Shown here one piece after another: positions 1-7,879 of a DNA stretch of 43,909 nucleotides. The notes beneath the pieces are model-generated. The model ran no database searches. It saw only the letters and a program-made list of their open reading frames with translations, and had not been told where the DNA came from. The DNA is taken from positions 1-43,909 of the forward strand of contig CANRJP010000010.1 of NCBI GenBank assembly GCA_947630975.1, written 5' to 3'. The stretch comes from an uncultured Clostridia bacterium. GTDB lineage: Bacteria > Bacillota > Clostridia > UMGS1883. Position 1 is the stretch's first letter; each line of letters opens with the position of its first letter. The position numbers were made by a program, and so were the translations under genes.

Positions 1-639
1 AATCCGGGCATATCCCTTCTGGCGGGCAGCGTTATGTTCAAGCAGCTCATGAACGGCGACGATCAGGATCGCTTCCGGCCCTACGACACCGTCAGCCGGG
101 CCGAGGTCTGCACCATGCTGAACCGTGCCGTGAACGCCTATGACCTCGATGACATCGCATACATGGACGTGCAGAGCGCCGTTGACGCTCTGACGGAAGC
201 GTATTTTGAAGATGAGGGCGGCGGCTATTTTGACGGCGCAGCCGTCGTCGGCGGTTTTTCCGACTGGGCCGTGGAGGTGCTCGATCTGGTAAACGCCGAA
301 CGGGCGAAAGTCGGGGTCGCGCCTCTTGAGCTGGACGCCGATCTCTGCGCAGTAGCCCAGCTCCACAGCGACGACATGGTGGCCCGGAGCTTCTTTGACC
401 ACTACAACCCCGACGGTATGTCTCCCTTTGACCGCATGAGCGCCTACGGCATCAGGTATATGTCCGCCGGTGAAAACATCGCCGCCGGGCAGCATTCGCC
501 CGAGGCCGTCATGAACAGTTGGATGGGTTCTCCCGGTCATCGGAGCAACATCCTTGATCCGAGCTACAGAAAAATGGGCATCGCCTGGGCCGAGGGCGGT
601 AACTACGGAATTTATTGGACACAGTGCTTCACAAATTAA
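1..639 (+). CDS. SLH/CAP-domain secreted protein, 3' part (5' end outside window)
   Basis: The reading frame is open from base 1, so the gene starts upstream of the window. The first visible residues look like the end of an S-layer homology repeat, with a YDTVSRAEV segment followed by CTMLNRA. The C-terminal ~130 residues form a CAP/SCP (CysRich-AntigenV-PR1) domain: LDLVNAERAKVGVAPLELD, then HSDDMVARSFFDHYNPDG, AGENIAAG, and WMGSPGHRSNIL with the conserved His and the SPGHR motif. Bacterial CAP proteins of this SLH-plus-CAP layout are exported and held on the cell wall; the biochemical role of the domain is not established. The gene ends TAA and the next one has its own promoter. Confidence 0.85.
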   Translation, partial: NPGISLLAGSVMFKQLMNGDDQDRFRPYDTVSRAEVCTMLNRAVNAYDLDDIAYMDVQSAVDALTEAYFEDEGGGYFDGAAVVGGFSDWAVEVLDLVNAERAKVGVAPLELDADLCAVAQLHSDDMVARSFFDHYNPDGMSPFDRMSAYGIRYMSAGENIAAGQHSPEAVMNSWMGSPGHRSNILDPSYRKMGIAWAEGGNYGIYWTQCFTN

Positions 640-678
640 CGGAACGGAATTAATTTTTCAAAAGAATTTTGAATACCC

Positions 679-708
679 TTGACATACACTCTCAAAAGAT
701 GATATAAT
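679..708 (+). promoter_or_regulatory. SigA-type promoter of the GLUG/CotH gene
   Basis: TTGACA at 679-684 and TATAAT at 703-708 are separated by 18 bp. They lie 48 bp upstream of the ATG at 756, which has a G-rich Shine-Dalgarno (GGGGGTG). Confidence 0.8.
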
Positions 709-755
709 TATGGTAAAGTGATTTGCAATAATTATATCGTTTTGGGGGTGTATTT

Positions 756-2630
756 ATGAAAAAGCTTTTGGCGGCTGTCACAGCCCTTTGTATGGCTCTG
801 GCGGTTCTGCCGGCGGTCAGCCTTGCGGCGGAAACCGTCAGCATAGGCACGGCGGAGGAGCTTATACAATATTTCGAGCAGCTTCGCGGCGGTGTTCAGA
901 ACAGCGCCGTGATTACGGCTGACATTGATCTGTCGGGGTATTTGTCCGTTGACAAGCCGATGCAGCCAATCCCCGTCTTTGGGGGAGTGCTTGACGGAGC
1001 GCTCCACAGCGTAAAGGGACTGCACATCGGGTCAACGGGTGATGAGGCGGCTCTTTTCGGCCAGCTTAACGGAAAGGTAGCCAATATTTCATTTGAAGGC
1101 ACCGTGGCCGCAAAGGAAGCCGCCGGAATAGCCGCCGTCAACAAGGGCACTGTCTCCCACGTAAAGTCGGTCATGGATGTTTTCGGCCGTTCAAGGGCGG
1201 CGGGAATTGTTCTTACCAATATCGGAACGGTCACCGGCAGCGACAACCGCGGCGAAATCAAAATCGCCGAGGCCGGCAGCCTTGCCGCCGGTATAGCCTG
1301 CGTGAACAGCGGTTTGATATCCGGCTGTGCCAACTACGGCGAGGTGGACGGCAGGGCCTTTGGGGGCGGAGCACGGTATGCGGGCGGTATATGCGCCGTT
1401 TCCACCGGAACGGTTACCGGCTGCGCCAACGTCGGCGAGATTTCCGGCGCGGACGGCAGTGAGGAGGCAGGCGGTCTTGTTTCCGCCACCGATGTGGGCG
1501 GCGCCGGCGGCATCGTCGGTGTGGCCGAGGGCACGGGAGTTATCGAAAATTCTTTGAACAGCGGCTCCGTCAGCGGCGACGGCATAATCAACGTTGGCGG
1601 TATCGTCGGCTTCAGCGCCCAAAGCGTGACCGGAGGGTTAAATTACGGCGAAGTTACCGCTTATACTCACAACGACGAGGCGTCGGATAAGAACGAGGCG
1701 GCGTCCACCGGCGGTATAGCCGGTATGGCGAGGGCCGCCGTTGAAAACGCCCGGAACTATGGCCGTATCTTCGGCGACACCCGCACGGGCGGCATCGTCG
1801 GCACGGGCACGGACACAAAAAACAGCGTAAATTACGGACGCATTGAGGGCACAGACACCCAGGGCGGCATCGCCGGCGAGGTGAACGGCTTGGCCTACGG
1901 CTGTACGAATTACGGCGAGATACACGGAAATGAGGATCGCACCGGCGGCGTTGCCGGTAAAATCACTTCCGGCAGCATAGAGCTATGCGCCAATATGGGC
2001 GTCGTTTCCGGCGCGGAGAATTCCGAACCGACGTCTAAGTTTACCGGCGGCATTGTGGGCCGGGCCGAAAAAGGCGCGGTTCTCAAGAACGTTTACGGCA
2101 TAGTGGAGGTGTCCTCCCCTTACGGCGCTACCGGCGGAGTCGGCTGCGGCGTGAATACGGATATTTCCGGCTTTATCATTAACCTCGGTTCTCATAATAT
2201 TGACGGCACTCAGGGCAACCGCCATTTTGATGACGCCAACTTTTACTGGCGTGACAACAAGTGGGGCGAGGACAAATGGCCCGAGAATATTCTTGACCTG
2301 CTGAATGCCGACGGCGGCGTTTGGGCAGCCGGCCCCGACGGCTATCCGGTTTTCGCCAAGGATACGCCCAACGACGGAGCCGTCCATGTGCGAACAGCCG
2401 AGGAGTTCAGGAACGCTCTGGCCAACGAGGCGGCGGTGAACGTCGTCGTTGACGGCGTTGTCGATGTTGACGGGGACGTCAGCGTTGTCGGCGGCAAAAC
2501 CCTGTCCGGCGGCCAGCTCAGGCTGAACGGCGGCAGCCTTGTCATGACGGCCTGGGGCGAGTTTAATCTCGGCAATATCAGCATACGCACCTCCGGCGCT
2601 CCGGCTGTGCGTGTGAACGGAACTTCTTAA
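756..2630 (+). CDS. Exported GLUG-repeat protein, N-terminal segment of a frameshifted CotH-type gene
   Basis: The 624 residues open with a clear signal peptide (MKKLLAAVTALCMALAVLPAV, cut near LAA). About 25 glycine-rich GLUG-type repeats follow (GGIVG, GGIAG and N-YG-I units, roughly residues 90-480), a fold expected to give a beta-helix-like extracellular stalk. The frame stops at TAA 2628-2630, immediately before a run of ten G (2635-2644). The protein continues without a gap in the frame shifted by +1 into a CotH kinase-like domain (2629-4284). The most economical reading is one gene broken by a 1-base indel, real or a sequencing error. As sequenced, this half would be translated alone from its own promoter and ribosome-binding site. 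Confidence 0.75.
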   Translation: MKKLLAAVTALCMALAVLPAVSLAAETVSIGTAEELIQYFEQLRGGVQNSAVITADIDLSGYLSVDKPMQPIPVFGGVLDGALHSVKGLHIGSTGDEAALFGQLNGKVANISFEGTVAAKEAAGIAAVNKGTVSHVKSVMDVFGRSRAAGIVLTNIGTVTGSDNRGEIKIAEAGSLAAGIACVNSGLISGCANYGEVDGRAFGGGARYAGGICAVSTGTVTGCANVGEISGADGSEEAGGLVSATDVGGAGGIVGVAEGTGVIENSLNSGSVSGDGIINVGGIVGFSAQSVTGGLNYGEVTAYTHNDEASDKNEAASTGGIAGMARAAVENARNYGRIFGDTRTGGIVGTGTDTKNSVNYGRIEGTDTQGGIAGEVNGLAYGCTNYGEIHGNEDRTGGVAGKITSGSIELCANMGVVSGAENSEPTSKFTGGIVGRAEKGAVLKNVYGIVEVSSPYGATGGVGCGVNTDISGFIINLGSHNIDGTQGNRHFDDANFYWRDNKWGEDKWPENILDLLNADGGVWAAGPDGYPVFAKDTPNDGAVHVRTAEEFRNALANEAAVNVVVDGVVDVDGDVSVVGGKTLSGGQLRLNGGSLVMTAWGEFNLGNISIRTSGAPAVRVNGTS

Positions 2631-4284
2631 CATCGGGGGGGGGGTAACCGCTGACATAACCATCAGTGACTCCACCGGACTTTACTATGTGCGCCCCTAT
2701 CGCAGGGACGGCATGAGCTTCTATAATTACGTTCCCGAGGATGCGGCGGTGGTGACCGGACTGGCGGCCCTCGCTGCCGACAATCCCTCCCTGGCCTTTG
2801 ATGTGTACGCCGACGTTCGGGGCGATACGGCCCGTCTGTTCATGCCCGGCACGGCGAACCTTTCCTCCGTGACGTTTACCGGCGTGAACGGCGACGGCGC
2901 TCCCGTTCCTGATAAGAAGTGGACTGCCGACCTTTCCGGCGGAAAGACCTTCGGCCCCGTACACATAGGCGGCTTTGACTATACGGTGTCCGCCGCCCAA
3001 TCCTCGCTGCCCACGCTGTCCTTCAATATTGACGAGAGCTTTGGCACTATCGCCGCCATGAACACCTCGACCGATCACACGGTAAAGTGCTACGGCAGCG
3101 CCAATATCTACGTACCGGAGGCCCTTAAGGCCAAAAACGGCTGGAGCGACATCAGCAGCCTTGACTATCAGGACAAGGATCCCGACAAATCCCCCGGAAC
3201 CATGGAGATAAAGGGCAGGGGCAACAGCACCTGGGTGGCCGACCTTACCACCAAAAAGCCCTATCAGTTCAAGTTCGAGAAAAAGGTGGATGTTCTCGGC
3301 ATGGGCGAGAGCAAGACATGGATAATTCTGAAAAACGACAACAGATACATAATCAACAAGCTGGCCTTTGATCTCGGTTTGGAAATGGGCTTGGAAAACT
3401 CCTCCCGCAGCGAGTTCGTGGACGTGTTCATGAACGGTGAGTATCTGGGCAATTACCTGCTCTGTGAAAAGGTTGAGGTGGGTAAGAGCCGCGTCAACGT
3501 TTCCGATTTGGACGACGAATACGAGGCCAACGGCAACAGCGTCGAGGGGCTTGACCTCACCGGCGGCTACCTCCTCGAGATAGACAACTGGGACGGTGAC
3601 TCGGTGCAGATACAGTACGATCCGGACAATGACGGCGTGAACGATATGATCGTTTCCATCAAGTCGCCGGAGGATCTGGCCGCGACCGCCTCCGCCGAGG
3701 CCGACAATCCCTACAGCTATATTTACAACTATATCACCGACTTTTTCGACGCGGTTTACGGCGACGGCATAATGCCCGACGGCAGGAGCTATCTTGACCA
3801 CATCGACAAGGACAGCTTCGTGAGGTACTTCCTGCATCAGGAGTTCCTGCGCAATAAGGACTGCGGCATCGGCAGCACCTATCTTTACAAGGATAAGGAC
3901 GGCATCAACTCGCTGCTTTACGCCGGCCCGCTCTGGGATAATGACCGGGCGATTTCAAGCTGGACATACGACGAGTGGACAATGAGGACCGTCACCCGCC
4001 CGCCGAACGGCTCTGTCGCCCTGTACAATCAGCTCAGCCGCAGGCCCGACTTCGCCGCTCTTGTAGTGGACTATTACCGGAACTCCGACACAAGAACGGT
4101 GTTCGCCAACGCCTATAAGCACATTGAGGATTATAACGCCTATGCGGGCTCGTCCTTCGCTATGGACGCCCTCCGCTAGGACATCACCGTGGACAATGAG
4201 TGGATGATAAATATACTCAAGAAGCGGGCGGAGTGGTTCGACGCCCACTATCAGGAGCTGCTAACCTTGGCTCAAGCAGAGTAA
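2629..4284 (+). pseudogene. cotH: CotH kinase-like domain, C-terminal segment with in-frame TAG
   Basis: After the frameshift the frame reads LNIGGGVTADITISDSTG and then a CotH-family domain. Family features seen are KPYQFKFEKKVDVLGMGESK, the segment with ILKNDNRYIINKLAFDLGLE, YLGNYLLCEKVEVGKSRVN, GGYLLEIDNWDGDS, and a WDND metal-site-like motif in YAGPLWDNDRAISSW. CotH proteins are protein-kinase-fold enzymes that in Bacillus phosphorylate spore-coat proteins. TAG at 4177-4179 interrupts the frame, but the 34 codons behind it (DITVDNEWMINILKKRAEWF...) match a normal CotH C-terminus and end in TAA at 4282-4284. A single transition (TGG or CAG to TAG) would explain it. With the frameshift this makes two lesions in one gene. 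The domain has no start codon with a convincing Shine-Dalgarno of its own; the first ATG is at about 2713. Confidence 0.75.
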
Positions 4285-4299
4285 GAAAAATAACATTTT

Positions 4300-4332
4300 G
4301 GCCGTCCGTGCGAAGGTGCGGACGGCCTTTTT
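4300..4332 (+). terminator. Intrinsic terminator after the CotH gene
   Basis: GGCCGTCCG (4300-4308) pairs perfectly with CGGACGGCC (4319-4327), followed by five T. It closes the CotH transcription unit 16 bp after its true TAA. This supports the view that the gene really ends at 4284 and not at the TAG. Confidence 0.85.
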
Positions 4333-4351
4333 GCGGCACTTGAAATAAAGC

Positions 4352-4380
4352 TTGCTTTTTTATGAGATATGTGGTATAAT
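4352..4380 (+). promoter_or_regulatory. Promoter of the tgt operon
   Basis: TTGCTT (4352-4357) and TATAAT (4375-4380) with a 17-bp spacer, 37 bp before the tgt ATG. Confidence 0.7.
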
Positions 4381-4417
4381 CTGTTGTAAAGAACGTATTG
4401 GGCTAAGGAGATTTTTT

Positions 4418-5548
4418 ATGTTCAAACTACTGACGACAGAGGGACGGGCCCGCAGGGGCGTCTTTGAGACGGTTCACGGCACGGTGCAGACTCCGGTGTT
4501 CATGAATGTGGGCACCTCCGCCGCCATAAAGGGGGCCGTTTCCACCTTGGATCTGAAAGAGGTGGGCTGTCAGGTGGAGCTGTCCAACACCTACCACCTC
4601 CACGTCCGGCCCGGCGACGACCTTATCCGGGACATGGGCGGTCTGCACAAATTCATGAACTGGGACAGGCCCATCCTAACCGACAGCGGCGGCTTTCAGG
4701 TCTTTTCACTTGCCTCTCTGCGTAAAATAACCGAGGAGGGGGTCAGCTTTCAGAGCCACGTGGACGGTCGGCGCATCTTTATGGGTCCGGAGGAAAGTAT
4801 GCGTATACAGTCAAATCTGGCCTCCACCGTCGCCATGGCCTTTGACGAGTGTATCGAGAACCCTTCTCCCTATGACTACGTAAAAAAGAGCTGCGACCGC
4901 ACCTACCGCTGGCTGGAGCGGTGCAAGGCCGAGCTGACTCGGCTCAACTCCCTGCCGGAGACCATAAACAAAAATCAGCTGCTGTTCGGCATAAATCAGG
5001 GCGGTACCTACGACGATCTGCGCGTCGAGCACATGGATAAGATCGCCGCGCTGGATCTGGACGGCTACGCCATCGGCGGTCTCGCCGTGGGGGAGAGCGC
5101 CGAGGAGATGTACCGTATCATAGATGTTGTGGAGCCACATATGCCCAAGGATAAGCCCCGATACCTGATGGGCGTCGGTACGCCCCAGAACATACTTGAG
5201 GCCGTGGAGCGGGGAATCGACTTTTTCGACTGTGTGATAACCAGCCGCAACGCCCGTCACGCCAACCTTTTCACGGACGCGGGAGTGCTCAACCTCAACA
5301 ACAACAAGTTCGCCCGGGACGGACGTCCCCTTCAGGAGGGCTGCCAATGCCCGGCTTGCCGGAATTACAGCCGGGCATATATCCGCCACCTCATAAAGGC
5401 CAGGGAAATGCTGGGAATGCGGCTCTGCGTTCTCCACAATCTGTACTTCTACAACGACCTTATGGCGAAAATTCGCTCCGCTGTCGAGGACGGCGACTTC
5501 GCCCGCATGAAGGCCGAAATGCTGCCCAGGCTTAATCAGAGGGTGTGA
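4418..5548 (+). CDS. tgt: tRNA-guanine(34) transglycosylase
   Basis: A 376-residue enzyme, the usual Tgt length. It exchanges guanine-34 for a queuine precursor (preQ1 in bacteria) in GUN-anticodon tRNAs. Seen in the sequence: the DSGGFQVFSL motif with the conserved Asp, GINQGGTYDDLR, YAIGGLAVGE, the nucleophile segment DFFDCVITSRNARHANLFT, and the zinc site near residues 308-340 (CQCPACRNYSRAYIRHL). The start is ATG 4418 because AAGGAG lies 7 bp upstream; an upstream in-frame ATG would lie in the promoter. The gene is the first of three close co-directional genes. A pseudouridine synthase follows after 3 bp, so this is a tRNA/rRNA-modification operon. Confidence 0.95.
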   Translation: MFKLLTTEGRARRGVFETVHGTVQTPVFMNVGTSAAIKGAVSTLDLKEVGCQVELSNTYHLHVRPGDDLIRDMGGLHKFMNWDRPILTDSGGFQVFSLASLRKITEEGVSFQSHVDGRRIFMGPEESMRIQSNLASTVAMAFDECIENPSPYDYVKKSCDRTYRWLERCKAELTRLNSLPETINKNQLLFGINQGGTYDDLRVEHMDKIAALDLDGYAIGGLAVGESAEEMYRIIDVVEPHMPKDKPRYLMGVGTPQNILEAVERGIDFFDCVITSRNARHANLFTDAGVLNLNNNKFARDGRPLQEGCQCPACRNYSRAYIRHLIKAREMLGMRLCVLHNLYFYNDLMAKIRSAVEDGDFARMKAEMLPRLNQRV

Positions 5549-5551
5549 GCC

Positions 5552-6418
5552 ATGCTGCGCTTTAAAATCACCAAAAACGACGCCGGACTTAAAGCCGTCC
5601 GCTTCCTCGCGAAGGCCACCGCCGCTCCCTCGTCTTTGATTTACAAGACATTCCGTAAAAAAGATGTAAAAATCAACGGAAAATGGATAAAAGAGGACTA
5701 TGTTCTCCGTGAGGGCGAGGAGCTGACCGCCTACATCAGCGGCGAATTTGCCAACCGTGCGGAAAAAATCGACCCCGGTTTCATGCCGGAGGTGGTGTAC
5801 GAGGACGAAAACCTTGTGGTGATGAACAAGCCCGCCGGTCTCAAGTCCCAGCCGGACAGGGCGGGAGAGGACGCTCTCAGCAGCCGCCTCAAGGCTTACC
5901 TCGCCGCCAGGGGCGAATACGACCCGGCGGCGGAGAGCGCCTTTGCCCCGGCGATATGCAACCGCCTTGACCGGAACACCGACGGCCTTGTCATAGGGGC
6001 CAAAAACGCCGCCGCCCTGCGTGAGATGAACCTCGCCATAAGGGAGCGGCGGGTGCGCAAGCTTTACCGCTGCATAACCGAGGGAGTGCCGAATGAAAAA
6101 ACAGCCACTCTGACCTCGACCATACAGAAGGACGAAAAAACCAACAAAAGCACCGTGGGCCAAGGCGGCAAGGCCGTATCTCTGACCTATCGGGTGACGG
6201 ACGTCCAAGGGAACCGCGCCCGGCTGGAGGTGGAGCTTCACACCGGCCGCAGCCACCAGATAAGAGCCCAGCTCGCGGCCATCGGCTGTCCCATAGAGGG
6301 GGACGCCAAGTACGGCGCCCGCACCGGCGGGGGACAGCGGCTGACGGCCTTTCGGCTGGAGTTTCACATTACCGAAGGAATACTGTCGTACCTCAACGGC
6401 AAAACAGTTGAAATATAA
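5552..6418 (+). CDS. RluA-family pseudouridine synthase
   Basis: 288 residues. The N-terminal ~80 residues resemble an S4-like RNA-binding region (FRKKDVKINGKWIKEDYVLREGEEL). The catalytic domain has the family signature NRLDRNTDGLVIGAKN with the catalytic Asp near residue 139, then ERRVRKLYRCITEG, and the C-terminal LHTGRSHQIRAQLAAIGCPI motif. Enzymes of this family isomerise specific uridines in 23S rRNA or tRNA; the target cannot be told from sequence. The ATG lies 3 bp after the tgt stop, so translation is probably coupled to tgt. Confidence 0.9.
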   Translation: MLRFKITKNDAGLKAVRFLAKATAAPSSLIYKTFRKKDVKINGKWIKEDYVLREGEELTAYISGEFANRAEKIDPGFMPEVVYEDENLVVMNKPAGLKSQPDRAGEDALSSRLKAYLAARGEYDPAAESAFAPAICNRLDRNTDGLVIGAKNAAALREMNLAIRERRVRKLYRCITEGVPNEKTATLTSTIQKDEKTNKSTVGQGGKAVSLTYRVTDVQGNRARLEVELHTGRSHQIRAQLAAIGCPIEGDAKYGARTGGGQRLTAFRLEFHITEGILSYLNGKTVEI

Positions 6419-6433
6419 GAGGAGGAAATTGAG

Positions 6434-7207
6434 TTGCCATTCATCAACGGATATTATCTGCCCTACTGGGTGCTGTTTTTCTTTATCTACTGCTTCCTGG
6501 GCTGGTGCATCGAAAGCGCCATCGTGTCGCTGGACACGAAAAAGCTCACCAACCGAGGCTTCCTTCGGGGGCCGTTCCTGCCCATATACGGCTTCGGTGC
6601 GCTGACGATAATTTTCTGCACTATGCCGGTCAGGGACAATATTTTACTCTGCTACATAGTGGGCGTCGTGTCCTGTACCGCTTTGGAATACGTCTGCGCC
6701 GTGATAATGGAGAGCATATTCAAGACGAAATATTGGGATTATACCGGCCATTTCATGAATTTTCAGGGACGAATCTGTCTGGTAAGCTCCCTGTTCTGGG
6801 GAGTGCTGACCCTGCTTGTCATACACGTCATTCACGAGCCGATTTCGGGCTTCGTCACCGACAAATTGGGGCTGGCGCTTACGACCGTCATTGACGTGAT
6901 TTTGCTTGTGATGCTCAACGTTGACCTGTACATATCCGCCCGCGCGGCCTTCGACCTGAACAAGGCCGCCGCCAAGCTGGAGGAGCTGGGCGTCCAGCTG
7001 GAGCTGGCGAAGATGGAGCTGCGGGACGCCGTGGAGGAGAAGGCTCAGGAGCTGGAGGAGCGGGTCAGCAGCCTTTCCGCCGGTCGGGAGGAGCTTGCCG
7101 CGCGGCTGCGGCTTGGTGTGCGCAGCCTTGTAAAGGGTAATCCCACCGCCGTACACAAGAGTTTCGACAGGGGCCTCATCGAACTTAAGGAACTGCTGAA
7201 TAAGTAA
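6434..7207 (+). CDS. CmpB-like (putative ABC-transporter permease family) membrane protein with coiled coil
   Basis: 257 residues. The N-terminal ~160 residues contain four or five hydrophobic segments with the family pattern YCFLGWCIESA, NRGFLRGPFLPIYGFGA, a charged ALEYVCAVIMESIF segment and KYWDYTG. This matches the Firmicutes family named ABC_trans_CmpB, whose function is not known despite the name. Residues ~175-235 form an Ala/Leu/Glu-rich coiled coil facing the cytoplasm. The start is an unusual TTG at 6434, decided by GAGGAGG at 6419-6425; no ATG fits. It is the last gene of the tgt operon and is followed by a terminator. Confidence 0.75.
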   Translation: MPFINGYYLPYWVLFFFIYCFLGWCIESAIVSLDTKKLTNRGFLRGPFLPIYGFGALTIIFCTMPVRDNILLCYIVGVVSCTALEYVCAVIMESIFKTKYWDYTGHFMNFQGRICLVSSLFWGVLTLLVIHVIHEPISGFVTDKLGLALTTVIDVILLVMLNVDLYISARAAFDLNKAAAKLEELGVQLELAKMELRDAVEEKAQELEERVSSLSAGREELAARLRLGVRSLVKGNPTAVHKSFDRGLIELKELLNK

Positions 7208-7227
7208 CCGTTCAAGGGTATAGAAAA

Positions 7228-7257
7228 ACCGTCGTTTCAAAAACGGCGGTTTTTTTT
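7228..7257 (+). terminator. Intrinsic terminator of the tgt operon
   Basis: ACCGTCGTTT (7228-7237) pairs with AAACGGCGGT (7241-7250) with one G-T pair, followed by seven T. Confidence 0.85.
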
Positions 7258-7267
7258 CAATACTTAT

Positions 7268-7583
7268 ACTAATCCCAATTAAAAGCATCTAATAAAGCCT
7301 ACCCCTTTGAGGGGACAGACATAGTCTGACGGTGGCCCGCATTAAGCTAACAATGACATGGACAAAGCCTTCCCCTTGAGGGGAAGGTGGCACGAAGTGC
7401 CAGATGAGGTGTAGCCGCCGTAGGCGGCGTTAGTTATACCGAGTGTGTTTTACAACGGACGCTTCGCGTCCTACACCTCATCAGTCGGCTTCGCCGACAG
7501 CTTCCCCTCGAGGGGAAGCCTTTTTTATCTGTCATTGTTACCGTAATAAATGCGCATAGTTATGTTTTTAATTAGGGAATAGT
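7268..7583. repeat. Possible composite MITE bounded by ACTAAT-type inverted ends
   Basis: The left end ACTAATCCCAATTAAAAGC starts at 7268. An inverted, diverged partner (ACTATTCCCTAATTAAAA on the minus strand) ends at 7583. The same left end recurs at 21198 and 22717. The structured 162-bp repeat (7365-7526) lies inside, so this may be one element nested in another. The gap 7297-7364 holds a degenerate piece of the same repeat (CCCCTTTGAGGGG), and so does 7592-7620. Confidence 0.4.
7365..7526 (+). repeat. Structured interspersed repeat, copy 1
   Basis: This 162-bp unit is nearly identical to 7652-7812; the differences seen are one substitution and a short variable stretch around TTATACC/TTTTAC. 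Its ends are inverted (AAGCCTTCCCC and GGGGAAGCC). Internally GATGAGGTGTAG pairs with CTACACCTCATC, and small hairpins sit between and outside (GGCAC-GAA-GTGCC, GCCGCC-GTA-GGCGGC, GGACG-CTTCG-CGTCC, GTCGG-CTTCG-CCGAC), giving a multi-branched fold. The 3' part GCTTCCCCTCGAGGGGAAGC followed by TTTTTT is also a good intrinsic terminator. No protein is encoded. It sits between two convergent genes. Confidence 0.8.
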
Positions 7584-7651
7584 ATTAAAATCTTCCCCTT
7601 TGAGGGGAAATCTGTGTGTTGCCTGTCATTTATAGTATTTGAAGCGGAGAG

Positions 7652-7812
7652 AAGCCTTCCCCTTGAGGGGAAGGTGGCACGAAGTGCCGGATGAGGTGTA
7701 GCCGCCGTAGGCGGCGTTAGTTTTACGAGTGTGTTTTACAACGGACGCTTCGCGTCCTACACCTCATCAGTCGGCTTCGCCGACAGCTTCCCCTCGAGGG
7801 GAAGCCTTTTTT
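7652..7812 (+). repeat. Structured interspersed repeat, copy 2
   Basis: Second copy (161 bp) in the same orientation as copy 1, including the terminal hairpin and T-run. The shared tail ATCTGTCATTGTTA extends the similarity ~14 bp beyond the T-run in both copies. Another fragment of the left end (GTTGAGGGGAAGGTGG) lies at about 16930. Beyond this repeat and its fragments, nothing further is visible in 7258-7879. Confidence 0.8.
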
Positions 7813-7879
7813 ATCTGTCATTGTTACTATAATATATTTATGATTTTGATTTGGGATTAAAATTGCCTCCCCCCTTTAA

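Noticed and set aside
2578-3837. A 419-codon open frame on the minus strand opposite the CotH domain
   Set aside because: It is a codon-bias shadow: Val/Ala/Gly/His-rich sequence, no ribosome-binding site, no domain, and it crosses the frameshift of the real plus-strand gene.
4177-4179. TAG as a pyrrolysine codon in the CotH gene
   Set aside because: No pylS, pylT or other UAG-decoding gene is in the window, and the same gene carries a frameshift. Decay or sequencing error is simpler.
4811-6367. A 518-codon minus-strand frame across tgt and the pseudouridine synthase
   Set aside because: It runs antisense to two well-supported genes and their intergenic junction, with low-complexity composition typical of antisense frames in GC-rich codons.
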